Assembly: GCF_008831285.2 (NCBI RefSeq)
Contig: NC_045147.1
Coordinates: forward strand, 6,118,334 to 6,182,333
Direction of reading: 5' to 3'
From: Nymphaea colorata
Taxonomy: Eukaryota; Streptophyta; Magnoliopsida; Nymphaeales; Nymphaeaceae
Length of the DNA stretch: 64,000 nucleotides
The position numbers were made by a program, and so were the translations under genes. The number at the start of each line of letters is the position of its first letter. Position 1 is the stretch's first letter. The notes beneath the pieces were generated by a model. That model worked only from the letters and a program-made list of their open reading frames with translations, made no database searches and had not been told where the DNA came from. Of the stretch, positions 13,501 through 27,800 are shown piece by piece.

Positions 13501-16500
13501 TTATTCAATTACTAATCTACCCATTGTCATGGCTGATAATTAGAAAATTATTACTGACCAATGACCATAATACCCCGATCTGATTGGGTCTTGGACTATT
13601 TTAGTCCCCTAGTTTGACTGCAAATTTTGTGACCATCGAACATCCATTTTCCGTATGGTTCCAAGCGAAACTAAGTTGTGTACTTTTTATTTGTATTTTT
13701 AAATTCTGATGTAATGTCTTAGCAAAAAGGTAGCCGGCTGATTTTAGTTTTCACTATAATATATATATATATAGCCTCACCTAAACACAAGTTTTCCAAA
13801 AGGTGCCACACCTACACCTATGTGACTTTGGATAGTCTTATCTTCTTTTTCTGTTGGAGCTATCTATGCTCATTGCTCCCCCAATTCCTAGGCAACATTC
13901 ATAACCCAAGGACCACTTAGCTCTTTTGACCACAATATTGAAATGAGGCACCTACCCACTTATGCACATTCCAGTATCCATTCCCACGATCAGTGACAAA
14001 GAAGAGTTCACCTGACCAAAAAGTGAAAAAGGAAAAAAAATTAAGGAAAAGGAAGGAGTTAATCTTAATAATAGGAAACTATAACGAAGCAAGTGGATCA
14101 CCATGCGATTGTAAGTTAACCAACGCTACCTCGGAATATATTCATTTGGCCGCTAATTGTTTATGCATTGTATGACATTATTAACTTAGCTACAACTAGT
14201 TTAACTTTCATTTAATAAGAATCCTTATCAAAGTATCATCTTACCTTTTCAGAGGTTTGTCAAAAGGACCAAAAACAAGGTTGAACTAGGCAATATGGCA
14301 TAACAAGCAACATTTAGTACAAATGAACCATTTGCAAATGGTAATGAATCAAGCATAGCATGAGGTATCAATTAAACAGTCCTTCGAATATAAGGTTCAA
14401 CTTTGGCAAGGTCCCTTCCAAGATCAGCTTGTTAACCTTTTGTATCAAAGTTTTCCATTTAGTCACAGCCCTGCCAGATAAAGACCCACATGCAAATATA
14501 TCTAAGATGGTTGCGGTGTAGTATCTAAAATAGTGCTACTTTTAGAATACAGATCCTCAGCCCCCAATTTGCCAAAAACACAAGAAGTATGTGCCATCTA
14601 AGGCTCACCAAATTTTGCTACAAAATATGAGTACCACGATGCATTGGCTTTTATTCATTCAGACATAAACAAAGCCAAATGAGAATTGGGAAGACTGTCA
14701 ATGAGGTGACTGAAGCACCTAAAATTCCCACTTTCCAGAAAAGAAGAGGGTTCTTAATTCAAATCAAACCAACTTATGATCACAAGAATCATATTATACT
14801 CTAGCTGCTTGTTGTTTGTTTCTAGAGATAGAAAGTCTCCAATATCAAAGTTCTAGTGAGACAATTCTGTGCCAGACAGAAAAGTATTATCTCCAGTAGA
14901 AAATAACAGTTCAAAAAGTAAAGGATAAAATGGACATGCATAAGGAAGTACAGCAACCATATTGACCTGGATGCCATTGATGCAAACATGGATGCCTTCC
15001 GACGCAGCGACTATGTTGACCCTGGTGGCATTGATTAAAATATGGATGCAGTGCCTAGCACAGTCTGTGAGTGTGTGTGTGTTTGCCAGAAGCTCAGCCA
15101 TTAGCTTTCTTTCTAACAATGAAATAAAGGAAAAGATGGACAGAGACAGGTCCCACCTCCTCCCTCTTTCCATATCAGGATCTAGACTTTTAGTCCAACA
15201 CCAGATTTAAAATCTAAATTTAGAGAAATACATACATGACTGTTGTCATTGTAAATCAAACAGTGGAAATATCACCTCATCATAGGGAATATTTTTTAGG
15301 AACTACTTGTAGAACACTGGGCCAGTCAGTCTCAGAAATGCAAAGGAAACACATACCTTCTGTTGACCATAGCGGTTCAGTTGGGGACTCCATCACATGA
15401 AGATCACAGCCAGCTACACAAATGCGCTTGTATATATCACTGAACACATATAGAAAATATTTAACTTCTGAATGGTTTTTGCTTCACATGTCAATGAACA
15501 CATATAGAAATATCTAACACCCAAATTGGATGCTTTTGATTGTCTTACACAATTAAACAAACTACCACTGTGAAATCAAGTGTATTTGGAATAAAAAATC
15601 TCTCATGGGTTGCAAGTTCTGTTACTTTGTTGTTGCAACTTGTGAGCAATCCCATCAAGTTCATTAAACAATTCATGATTGTTATTCATAGTCCTTATAT
15701 TTGTTTAGTGCATATGTCCAATCCCTCATGAATAGTGCTTGTTGACATATGTGGTATTTGGATCTCTTATCTGGGTCTGGATCAGGACCTGATCCAGTGT
15801 GTGGTTATGACCCTACTTAACCTGTGTAAACCCTAATTTTCAGTGTGTGAATGATAATTCAAGAGAGAGAGTGTATGGCGGCTAGTGGGCACCAATCCTC
15901 CTCACCTGTGGTTTTTTCCCTCTAGTTGAGGGGTTTTCCACGTTACATCTTTGTGTTCATCTTTCTATTTGCTTTACCGTTTCTACATGGTATCAGAGCC
16001 TGTTACTAGTTTGTGAAATTTTTTGCCAGTCGTAAGGTTTCGGCCCTGACCTTTCCATCGCTCGACGCCCTTCATCATCTGGAGCTGGTCCTTCATCGTC
16101 TGACGTTGTTCCGATATCCAGTGTCGCCCAGCATTTACCGTCAACCAGATCCCGCCGCTGCCCTCGTTCCGCGCTGCCACCGCCGCCCTGTTTTGCCCAT
16201 CGTCTGCGTGTCCTCAATCATCATCAAGCTTCTGTCGTCGCCTGAGCGCCAGCTCTGCCACTGCTCTCATTACGTCTCCGTCCTTGGTTGGCTTGGGTTG
16301 GATTATGGCCGTGGAGGAGCTCTTTCCTGGGCGATCTTGTCTGAGTATTCGTTGGAATGAGATCTGCCACAGAGTCCTTCAGATTTGAGCTGTAACTTCC
16401 GCCCATCTTTGGGTTTTTTTCAGCAGGTGTGAGAACTCTGCCGTCCGCTGCTCTATCAGGTCGAGAGTTGGCGTAAGAATAGCTCTTTTTTGGGCGATTC

Positions 16501-18067
16501 TATAGTTCCTTGCCTGGCTGTGCTTGTTTTGTCACGGAGCTCCCTGTAGGCCGCTACTCTATCGTCGCTGCTCGCTCCACTGTGTTGCTGGCTCCCTATC
16601 CTTGTTCAGCAGTAACTGGCCACTTTTGCGCCTATTCAGCTGCTCTTTTGCAGCTTTGGTGGACCTCTGTGATGGCGGATTGTCATATGGGAGAGTGGAT
16701 TATTGACAGTGGTGCTACCCACCACATGACTGGCGATCCTAAGGTCTTTCATGGGTATAAAGGAACGTGTATCTCGTGCCGATGGTTCCTCTATTTCTGT
16801 GGCTAAAAAAGGGAGCCTCTCACTTTTGAACAAGTTCTTAGTTCACAATGCTCTACATGTTCTTCATGCAAGATTACGAAAGAGTTGAATTGCGAACTTA
16901 TTTTTTCTATTGATCGGTGTGCTCTGGAGGACTTGGTGACAGGGAAAAGGATTGGGATTGGTTTGGTTTCTGAGGGACTATATCATTTACCCATGCATAC
17001 TGCTAGATTACCTAGCAAGACAAAGAAGAGTAGAGAGGACTCCGTTCAGTTGGTTATGCGTTGGCATGAGCGCCTTAGACACCTTCCTTTTGGAATTCTT
17101 AGACAGTTGTTTCCTGATTTATGTTCGAGGTTAGATATGACTATGGTGTCTTGTGATGTCTGACACCTGGATAAACATGTTAGGGCTTCATACATTATTT
17201 CTATCCATCGTTCTGATGAGGTGTTTGCCTTGATTTACTCTGATGTGCGGGGGCCTTCGGGAATTCCTTCTTGTCATGGTTTTCTGTATTTTATCACCTT
17301 TATAGATGATTGTTCTCGTAACACCATTGTTTACTTGCTGAAAGACCGTAGTGAAGTTCTTACTGTCATAGAGATTTTCACTGCTTATGTGGAAACTCAA
17401 TATGGAGCAACTGTTAAGACCTTTCGTCTGACAATGCTCGTGAATATATATGTCAGTTTGTTGATAGCTTCTTTCGAAAAAAGAGAATTGTTCATGAGAC
17501 TTCATGTAGTTATACTCCTCCTCAAAATGGAGTTGCTGAACGAAAGAATCACCAGTTATTGAATATGACTCGGGCTCTTCTTTTTTAACGTCATGTTCCA
17601 AAAAAGTATTGGGGGGATGCTGTGTTGACCAGTGCGTATCTAATCAACCGTATGCCTAGTCATGTGTTGAATGGGCAAACGCCTCATTCTATGTTACCGA
17701 GGAGTCGTGAACTTTCTCTCTTCCACCTAGAGTTTTTGGTTGTGTCTGTTTTATTCACAATCACAGTCCTAATATTAAGAAACTTGATCAAGTTTTTTAA
17801 TATTAGAAAGTTGAAATGTGTTTGTTTTATTGTTATCTTATTTTCAGTGGACTGAAACTGTAATTTGGTTACCGCTACCCTAATTTCTTTTTAATCTGAG
17901 ATTAGGGTCACATGAATAACAATTCGAAAGTTTTCTCTCTCTCTAATCGCAACATGTTCCATGAGTAACAATTAGTACCCATAGTCCTCATATTATCTAC
18001 TGCACATATTCCATAGCCTATAATTAGTTCTCATAGTTTTATATTTATTTATTGCACAATTTTATGA

Positions 18068-18106
<39 letters not shown>

Positions 18107-21100
18107 AACCAATTAGTCAATGGTTTGACGAACAAGTCAGAAACCTATGTCACATAGGTATGGGTACAGGCAATGTTATCACTGGTATATATATATATAG
18201 TCTAACCAATTAGTCAATGGTTTGACGAACAACTCAGAAACCTATGTCACATAGGTACGGGTACAGGTAATGTTATCACTGGTGTAACGTATCCGTCTGG
18301 CCGACCTATACACCATATCGTAACGTATCGTAAAATTAATTTTTAATTTTTAAAAAATATTAAAAAATCATAAAAAATTGAAAATAAATAATAAAAAATC
18401 TAAGAAAAATCCAAAAAAAACAAGTAAAAATCAGAAAAAATCAAGAAAAATGTTTTTAAAGGAACATTCATCATTCATGTATATGAAGTATGAACAACAC
18501 ATTCCAAAATAAGAAATCAAACATTCAAAATAACATAATAAGCAGCCGAAAAGAATTCGATTACATCACAATTCATAAGTTCAAAAGTCAAAACATATAG
18601 TTATCATGATTCATTCAACAACAATCCTCATCAATCGTCGTCTGCATCATCATTTTCATTTTCTTCATTAAGTGCTTCTATCACCTTTGTTGGAAATGGA
18701 ATGTCGCCGACATTCCATTGCTCCCCAGCCACTCCTTCAATAATCTCTGTTGCTCCTTCAAGGTTCAAAAAATCAAGATCGTCCTGATCAAGTATTGCAG
18801 ATTGTTCTTCTTCAACGCAAGAATCTAATATATCAAAATGGTCAATGTTGATAGGATCATATTGAGTAAGCCTGGGCGTCGGCCCGCGCCTGGGCCGGGA
18901 GAAACCTGGCCTGGGCCCGATAGGCCAGCCCGGGTCAGCCCGGCCCGGCCCGTTAGCCCGTTTAGATTAAAAAAATAATTTTTTAAATTTTTTTTGTTTT
19001 AATAATATATATTTATTATTATTAAATATATTTTATATTTAAAAAATTATTTTATACTTAAAAAAATATTTTTAAATTTTAAATGGGTCGGGCCGAGCTG
19101 GGCCCGGGCCGAGACCTGGGCTATCGGGCTGGGCCCAGGCCGAGCCGGCCCGATGCCCACCATTAATATTGAGTGTGATCCTTCCTCATAGATGTTGTTT
19201 CTAATTGCCTAACAAGAGAACAAATTAACAAATTGTTAGAAATTAAAATATATATTAGAATTTGCTATTTTGCATAACAAATGTTTACCTTTGTCTCAAT
19301 TTCATATTATAACGAACGTAAACAAGGTCATTCAACCTTTTATGTACCAGTCTATTCCTCTTCTTACTATGGATGTGCTGAAATACACTCCAATTTCTTT
19401 CACATCCAATTGCACTACATGTTTGACTGAGGATTCTAATTGCAAGCTTCTTTAATTCTGGGCAATCAACCCCAAACTTGTCCCACCACAAATCTAATAA
19501 CAGAAGGAAAGTAAAAACGAAATAGAATAAATATATGAGAAGGTAGAAGCTATAAAGAACAAATGAAAGAACAACAAAAAAGTATAAAGTCCCTTTTTCT
19601 AATACCTGGACGCATAGATGATCTGCATCTCATTGTTGTGTCTCTCCCCATGGTACCAGAACTAGTATCATATTTGTTGATCGACATATGGATAGCTTCT
19701 TGTTCTTTATAATCACTTACTAATACCTCAATACAATCCAATATGTCATACTCGACCTCTCTGTCCTTCTTAAAATTAGGAACAAATCTAATAGCAGGAT
19801 TTAGGTAATAGGCTGCTGCATGAAGTGGGCGATGAAGTTGTCCAAACCACCTTTCATCTATAATCTTTCATATAGGCATGTACAACTTCTTTTTTCCCTT
19901 CATATTATCTATAATGGCCTCCTTTGCTCTGTCCATAGCCTCATATAAATATCCAATAGAAGGTCTATCTTCACTATCAACTAATAGGACTTTCACTAGA
20001 GGTACACAAATCTTCAATAAGTCCACACATGATTCCCAAAAGTCAGCATTGAATATGGTATCTGCAACTGTTGTAGCCTTTCTTTTATAGGCATGTGGAT
20101 ATGCAGCCCAATCATCTCTTGAAAACATCTGCCTGAGAGGATTTCTTTGCTTGACTATACCCTGCACAGTCAAAACATTTGTAGCAAACCGTGTTTGTGC
20201 AGGTCGAATCAATTCAGCCCCATTTGTGAATTTCCTCATCAAATTCAAGACATAAGCATGATTATAAATAAACTTCGTGATTTCTTGGCATCCTTGAGCT
20301 GTAAACTTCATATCATCTCTTTCACCAAGATCCTGAAGCATTAGATTTACACAGTGAGCAGCACATGGGCTCCAATAAAATGTCCTATATTGTGCTGCTA
20401 AAATTTCACATGCAGCTTTATAATTTGTTGCATTATACAACATTTTGAGGCCCAACTTCTTGTATAACTTTATCAAAATCTCAAACAAAACATCAGCAGT
20501 CTTACGAGTATCAGACAAATCAACAGATTTTAAGAACATTGTACCAAAGGGGCAATATACAAGGAAGTTTACCAATGTTTTGTTCTTCATGTTTGTCCAC
20601 CCATTACACTGCATCCTGTCTGTTTCTAGCTCAATTTCAGTTCATCACAATATGCCTTGACATCTCTAACTACATTATTGAGAATTTTACCTCGCAATTT
20701 ATGAAAAGAGGGCATTTTATACCATCGGCCTACAGTAGCAATCACATCTGCTATAGCCTGAAAATGAAAAGAGTTTGCTACATTGAAGGGAATGGATGCG
20801 TCATAGAACCACCTTTCTATGGTTTCATCTGCTGCTTCAACAATATCCTTTAAACATATGGCTGTACCAATCTCAGGCTGAGCACCAGCAGCAGTATAAT
20901 TGGAGAAAAAATTCTTGATCGAACGAGACATATTACTCAACTTCATAGTAGGTACTCTACCACCACCAGTACGACCCCCACTCCTGCAACGTCCTAGTAA
21001 AACTGTACTCGTACCTCTTCTTTTCTAGGTTGTAGTTGAAGAAGAACCACCTGTATGCATGATGTCTTTCCCTTTAGTTGTTCCCAAACTGACACCAACA

Positions 21101-21828
21101 TCTTCTTCTTCGAGCTCAACATCTTCACCTTTGCTTCCTTCCTCTTCATATGGGTCCCTATATCCTACATCAGCATCTTGCATTTCCTTTTCAATCCTAC
21201 TTCCTTTCACGGCATTAATAAGCTCCAAACATGGGTGCCTTACATAGGCTGGCAATGGGTTCTCTAGGGAGCCATTGCATTGAGCCACACCGCTGTGTAC
21301 ACCAGCTATATGGTGTTTAAAGCGAGAGATCCCTCCTCCTGATATGCTTTGCTTACAATAATTTCACTTAACTTTTAACCTATCTTTGGGCTTCACCCTT
21401 TCACACCACTTCCCTGCAGTATCCGACATTATATCTTCACAAAACAAGTAAAAACGTACAAATAAATGTAGGAAATAAGAGAAATGAACGATTCAATGGC
21501 GAAAATGAGTTATTTTTTACCTTCTTGCTGTTGGAAAAATAAAAAACCCTCTTTCTCCAAGCTTCCCACCGTCCCTAGACTCCCCACAACGAGAAAGAAA
21601 GCTTCTTCACCGGCAAAACTTGATGCAAATGGAGAAAATCTCTCCCTCCCACATCTGTTGCAGTGTTTACAAACAAGAAAAGAGAGAGAGAGCAACGTCG
21701 GTTTTAAAACAACACGCGAAAAAGGGACCCAACAGCCCCTTTTTTATTTTTCCCCTGTATCGTGCGATACGGGAGCGTATCGTACGATACATGCGATACG
21801 GCCCTCGTATCGCACGATACATGCGATA

Positions 21829-21872
<44 letters not shown>

Positions 21873-24800
21873 AAAAAATTGTAGACATCGTTTCTTTTCC
21901 TTTATCAGTCATTACAAACTTATATGAAAAGCACCTAGCAAGATAACATAATGCATAAGAATCTTCATAATGGACATAGAAGGACAAAAGCATAACTAGA
22001 AGATATCTGAAAAGTTAATAGACTCTCAAATAGGGGTGGGCATCGGGCCGGGCCGGTAAGACCCGGCCCGGGCCCGGCCCGATTATTGACGGGCCGGACT
22101 GGGCCAGGTACTAGGCCTGGTCCACCAAAAATCAGGCCCAGCCCGGCCCGTTTGTTAACTGGCGGGCCGGGTCGGGTCGGGTCGGGCCGAGCCCGACTCA
22201 TTCCTTATTTGAATAAATGTTAGGAACCCATTCTCACGCAGACTTGCAACCGATATCTCACACCCCTCCTTTGATGGCCAGTAAGAATGGCAGCAAGAAG
22301 CACAATCTTGTTTACGTTGCAACATAACACAATCTTGTTTACGTTGTGGTTCAAACTGAAGAAGACATTGGAAGGGCTCACACGATCAGCAGTGCCATGA
22401 TACTCTAAAACATTGTTGATCAAATTAGAAAATCAGAAAGTCACTTGTGTCGCGGTTTTGATCAACTTTACTGTGAAAAGATTGATTTCTGCGATCAGAG
22501 GTATCACGTCTGTCAAAAAGGGCATAGCAAAAATCAAAACCCAAGAACACAGATCCATGAAACAAAAAAAAAGTCAAAAAAAGAGAAGAAGGAGGAACTG
22601 AAGAAGGGAAAACGCCTAGCAAACTCGAAACCATTCTTAAAAACAAAATAAAATAAAAGGGCATACAAAGGTAAAGACGACCGAGCTATTTCCTACTTGA
22701 AAAGCACCAAAGAAGTCGACACTGGTGTGCACTGTGGCCAGAGGGTTTGGGAAGAAGGTTAGATGAGCCGGCGGAGCAGTATGTCACCGGATGCAGAATG
22801 CACACTAAACTATCTGCTACAGACTTGTCGCCTGAATAGGACACAATGGTTTTTCAAAGATGGACGAGTCGCCGGAGCAAAAGAGCAGTGGCTTCCGAAG
22901 ACGTAGCCCGAGGATGCCACGAAGACGACGGGCGGAAGCAGACGGAGATGGTCGCGGTCTAATGAGTGCACGGCTGGAGCTGCCTGTTGAACCACTGCGA
23001 GAACGCGAGAGGATGCCTCCCTCGATCGCACGCGGTCGCGATCTCTGCCTCCGAAAGAAAATGCGATTAGGGATTTAGGGGAGGGCGCAGCGCGCAGGAG
23101 ACGCCTTGACCTAACGGGCTGTCGGGCCGGGCCGGGCCGGGCTATAGAAGTAATAACCGGGCCCGACCTGTTAAGATCTCGGGCCGGGCTCACTCAAGTT
23201 GAGCCCGATAACGAAAATTTTCGACCCGAATCCGGCCCGTCGACGGCCCAGCCCGATGCCCAGGCCTACTCTCAAAGTGCCGATTAAGCAAGGATCGAAA
23301 GCCCTAATCAAAAGAATACAGCAAAGTAGCAATCAAGACCCCCAATTCTGTTAAAGGGACAAATCGAAAGCCCTAATGAAAAGAATAAAAGATAGAGACA
23401 CCAAGCAACGATCGACAACTAACGGATCCCAGAATACAGTGGAGATTCACAGAGATGCAGACAAAGGCAGATATTCACGTGCACAGTGATGGTGGGTAGA
23501 TTAATAGTGATTCGTTCATTCATTCACAGACTAGAGGCAGTGTGCAAGAGGAGATTTGTGCCAAAAGTGTGTGGCAACAAATGGTGGGCAGCGACGGAGT
23601 GGGCAGAGCCACTTTTCACCGGCTGAGATTGTGGGTGGTGATTGGTGAGTGATGGTCAGAGAGATGAGAGATCAATAAATGTGCCGATAACAGAAGCAAA
23701 AGCACAAACAAAAGAAACACAAAGATTTTTACATTACAAACAAAAGAGGGAACAAAAAAAAAAAAAACAAAAAAAAACAAAGGGAACTGACTGCAGGCGA
23801 CGAACAGAAAAGAGGATTCAGAAAAAATAGGACGATAGAAGGCTCAGCTGGTGAAAAGTGTCGTCACCGTCATCGGTGAAAAGATAAAAAAAAAGCAAAT
23901 ATCGTGGCCGTTCACTGCCAGCTGTCACCGGTCGCCGCCTGTTGTGGACTGTCGCCTTGTTCCGTCGCTGTTCGTCACCGGTCGCTGCCGGTCGCTGCCG
24001 GTCGCCGCCCCTGCCTTCACCGGTCGCCCCTGCCTTCGTCGGTGAGAGAAGAAGCAATGAAACGAAACAAAAAAGTGAAAAAGGGTTTCGAAAAATTTAA
24101 CGTTACAATGGTTAAAATGTTAAAATGAAAAAAACGATAACATTTAAAACGAACAACTTTAGACTCGGTCAACTTTGACCGAGTCTAAAAATGATAGAAA
24201 ATAGGCTTGGGTGAGCGTACCCACCGTCGTACCGGTACCGGTGTCGTACCGGTACCGGTACAACACCGGTACCGGTACCATGCAGGTACTCCTCCTTGGG
24301 AGGAGTACCCGTGTGACATAGTCAGAAACCAACTCAACCAACTAGTCTGAATTTTGACAACCATAACTTTGTTATCACCGCTACAAATAATGACACCATG
24401 TGCATAGATTGATGGTGGCAATATAACATCAGCCCCTTTCGAGAAAAATAGGCCAACCACAAATGCAATACAACATCAGTCCCTTTAAGAACAAAGAGTC
24501 TGAATAGGAATCTGACCAATTAATTGAATAACTATTGAAAACTTCTCTAATAGATAGTTTGCTTGGATAAAAAGACTGATATAGTAACTAAGTACTTACC
24601 CATCATCAGAAACATAACCAACCCAAAGTTCTGATCTGTCCCAGGGCATATTTGGATGATTCCATTCAACCCATGCTACTTTTCTCCCTGTGGGGTCTAC
24701 TCGAGGGAATGCATAGAAATCACTGCCACTAATTAAAATTTTTGGGTCTGCCATCATATCCAAAAAGAGACTCAGCCAACAAGAATTATTTAATCAAAGC

Positions 24801-27800
24801 ACAGGAAATGTGGCACAACATGCATGATAAACTTAACTTTGTACATTCTCTGCTAAAACTTAAATCTCGCTGAATGTCATCAACTCAGCATAGAAAAGTT
24901 CACTCACATAAATTCAGAAGACAATACAAAACTGAGAAAACTAAATAGGATTCCCAAGTAGATAGAAGAACAATGAATGCAAAAGTTGATCATGGTTGCA
25001 AGCCCTTGCTTCACTAGAAACCATTAACCTTCAATTTTTCTGCTCTTCAGGTCTATTGCAACAATTGTGGTAGTTGGGTTTAAGCTACTTTTCCGATGAT
25101 CTGTCAGCAGAGAACACACTTTCAGGACATAAAACTTTAAATAAGCAGACAACAGGAACTTAAATCTCCTCCTTTGATGCAACTAAGTGTTTTCACCTTC
25201 TCGTACTGTAATATACCGACTAAAATATGAATCAACTACCCCATCTGCATAGCGCATTATAGGTCCACCATAATCCAAAGTTAGCGGAAATGGATGGTCA
25301 TCTGCAAAATAACAAACTGTTAAGCCACATGGACATCACCATACCAATCAGGAACTGTTTATGTTCATCAAAAGAGGCATATGATCTTTCAGGAATGCAT
25401 ATTGGATATGTATATGAAGTACAAACTGCTAGAATATGAGATAAGGAACAGATCCAGACACGTCTAACCCAGGCACTCTTTTATTTTGACATGTGTTTAA
25501 TTAGTTCATCAATGGCACTATGTATTTTATTATTGTATTGGAAGGTGCTTTTGTCCAGCGTGTATAATCCTAAAAGACTAGGGTTAGGAGGCATCCCCTA
25601 ATGTTGTCGCCCCTACCTTTGTGTGCATCCTTCTTCTCCTCTATTTTCTGCAAAACTAAGGCAGTGGTGATCCATCTAGTCTGATATTGAACAATTATTA
25701 TGGTATCAGAGCTCAAGCTGCAGAACTCTACCAAAGGAATGCTCTGAGAGATCTGAACCCGGTTTGTTCCTTCATTTAGGAGATTAAATGTGCCATGTTT
25801 CTTATTCTTCTCCATCAATTGTTGTCATCAAGCAAACATCAAATGAAAGAAACAACTAAGAGTGCCAGTTTGGGAAGTTGAATGATAGATGAGAGAACGT
25901 CCGCTAGGGCCACTAGGGCATCCTCTCGATTTGGGGATTTTGGAGTTGACTCCTTCGTCCATGACCATCGGGCATCCGGCGGCCAAGGGGGTTGCTCAGG
26001 TGAGCGACTTGGGTGATGATCCTCTTCAGCATCTGGTGGGAGGAAACGAGCAGATTGAATTGGAAGTGATGGCCACCGGTTCTACCCACAAGGATCAAGG
26101 GAGCCTCTGGAAGTGGAGGCTGACCAAGTTCGACCGGAGGTCTTCATTCCTGCTGAAGATTTGTTGATGATGAAGTGTCCTTTCTGCCACCATGCCATCT
26201 GTTGTTTCATTGGTGGCAATACATAAAGAGGCATGGAATACACCTTTGTTATGAACAGCCTGCGTTGCTTGTAGAGGGAGGTAAATAATCCCCCGTCTTT
26301 TCCATTTTTTCTTTTTTTTTTCTTTTTTTTTTTCTTTTTTTTGAGAAAGGCCCATTCTTAGTCAGGGTTGAAAGCCCCCATGACCTTGCCATTGTTCTCC
26401 GCACTAGAGCTTGGTGACTAGGAGGGAAACCCTAGTCGGAAGCATATGGCTGTCGAGTATGTCCCTTAATGTTGAAGATTCTGTCAGGGTTCCTCTATGG
26501 GTGCATCGTCCCGGCATTCAAACTCACCCATGGGATCAACGTGTGTTCCGAGGGATCGCAGCCTTGTTAGGTGGGGCTCTCATGGAGGTCAATCCTTTCT
26601 CTCAAACCATGATGATGGTTGATTTTGTCTAGTTATGTTTGTCTGTTCCACTCAATTTCAACCCTAAAGCTGCAGTGGAACTATATATGGCTGGGGAGAA
26701 GTCGTTCCTGCAGGAAGTTGTCTATGAAGAGCATGTTAAATTGTGCGCATAATGTAAGGCAAATACTCACTTTGTTGAAAATTGCATGGCTTCGGAGGAT
26801 CAATCTACCGCAGCTCACCCTTCCCCTTTTGTATCTTCGAGTTGGACTGAGGCCAAGTTCCTCAAGTGGGCGACCCCAAAAAAGAGCACAGAAGCACACT
26901 GGGTAGTTGAAGGTAATCCTGCAGCTTGACCTCCCAACCGTTTTGAGGTGCATAACAAAAACCAGACAGAGGAGTCGCCTTGGGCTTCTGATCTACTACG
27001 CATGGAAGCTAGTGACAATAGTAAGAAAGCTATCGGCCATAGCGACACGGTTACAGCTAACATTGAAAGAAAAGTGCAGAAGCTGGAGTCTGATTCCGGC
27101 CTCTCGCTCTTGACTGGCGACGAGCCTTGAAATCCCTCTCCAGACCAGTCGTTAACATCCCTTCAGTTAAGCATAGATGAAGGTTTTGTTGCACCAGACC
27201 CTCCTGACAGCTCTTTGTAGGCAGGTCGTGCAAGGACTTAAACCAAATCTAATGCAACAAAATTCTGGCTATATGGTCGACAAAAACTAGATCCATCCGG
27301 TTGACAGAGAGCAAGGATGTGGATTTGTCAGACCAAGGAAATCGAAAGCGAGCGCGAAAGCCATTAGAAAAACTCAGCAATTTCCTACCTGTTCAGTGGG
27401 ATGCTCAGAGTGTAGGGATGAAGCTAGCCGAAGCTCAGGATTCTATTTCTATAACGATAAATTCCACAGACTGCATCGAGGGGCAGTGTGCGGACCAAGA
27501 TCGCCAAGTTCATCACCCTCCAAATCAGAATCACAGTGGTCCTTCTTCAGGGGATAATCCGGACAGCATGGTAGTGTAGGTGGATTTCATTGACAGTCAG
27601 GCAGAGGGGAATGGAAATGACCAGCAGGCTGCAGGGTAGTAGCAGAGCTCCCGCCTTCTGAGTAGGAACTGAGGTTCTCAAACTCAGGTTTGAGGGAAAT
27701 GTCAAATGAGCAGTGAAGACTGCTACATTTTATGCTTCCCTCTGTCTTTGTCTTTATTTCCCTTTCTTATGCAGGTGCTATCATGGAATGTGAGGGAACT

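Larger units (their letters stand above)
15740..17792 (+). mobile_element. Copia element fragment with 5' LTR, same family as 1-3604
   Basis: A 248-bp LTR (15740-15987) and a primer binding site are followed by about 650 bp of leader, then protease and integrase. The gag region expected between leader and protease is missing. The sequence stops abruptly inside the integrase end (about 17792) and continues as AT-rich DNA. It lies in the 9.2/10.3 kb intron zone just right of S9 exon 6, antisense to that gene. Confidence 0.85.
18290..21835 (-). mobile_element. hAT DNA transposon relic
   Basis: A minus-strand hAT transposase lies between two stretches rich in GTATCG-type motifs (left about 18283-18340, right 21757-21830). 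Ends and target duplication cannot be fixed. A 299-bp GC-rich element is inserted near its 3' end at 18868-19166. Confidence 0.75.

Noticed and set aside
21484-21946. 147 and 108-codon plus-strand frames
   Set aside because: They run through the hAT end repeats and a (TA)n microsatellite (YIYIYI in translation).
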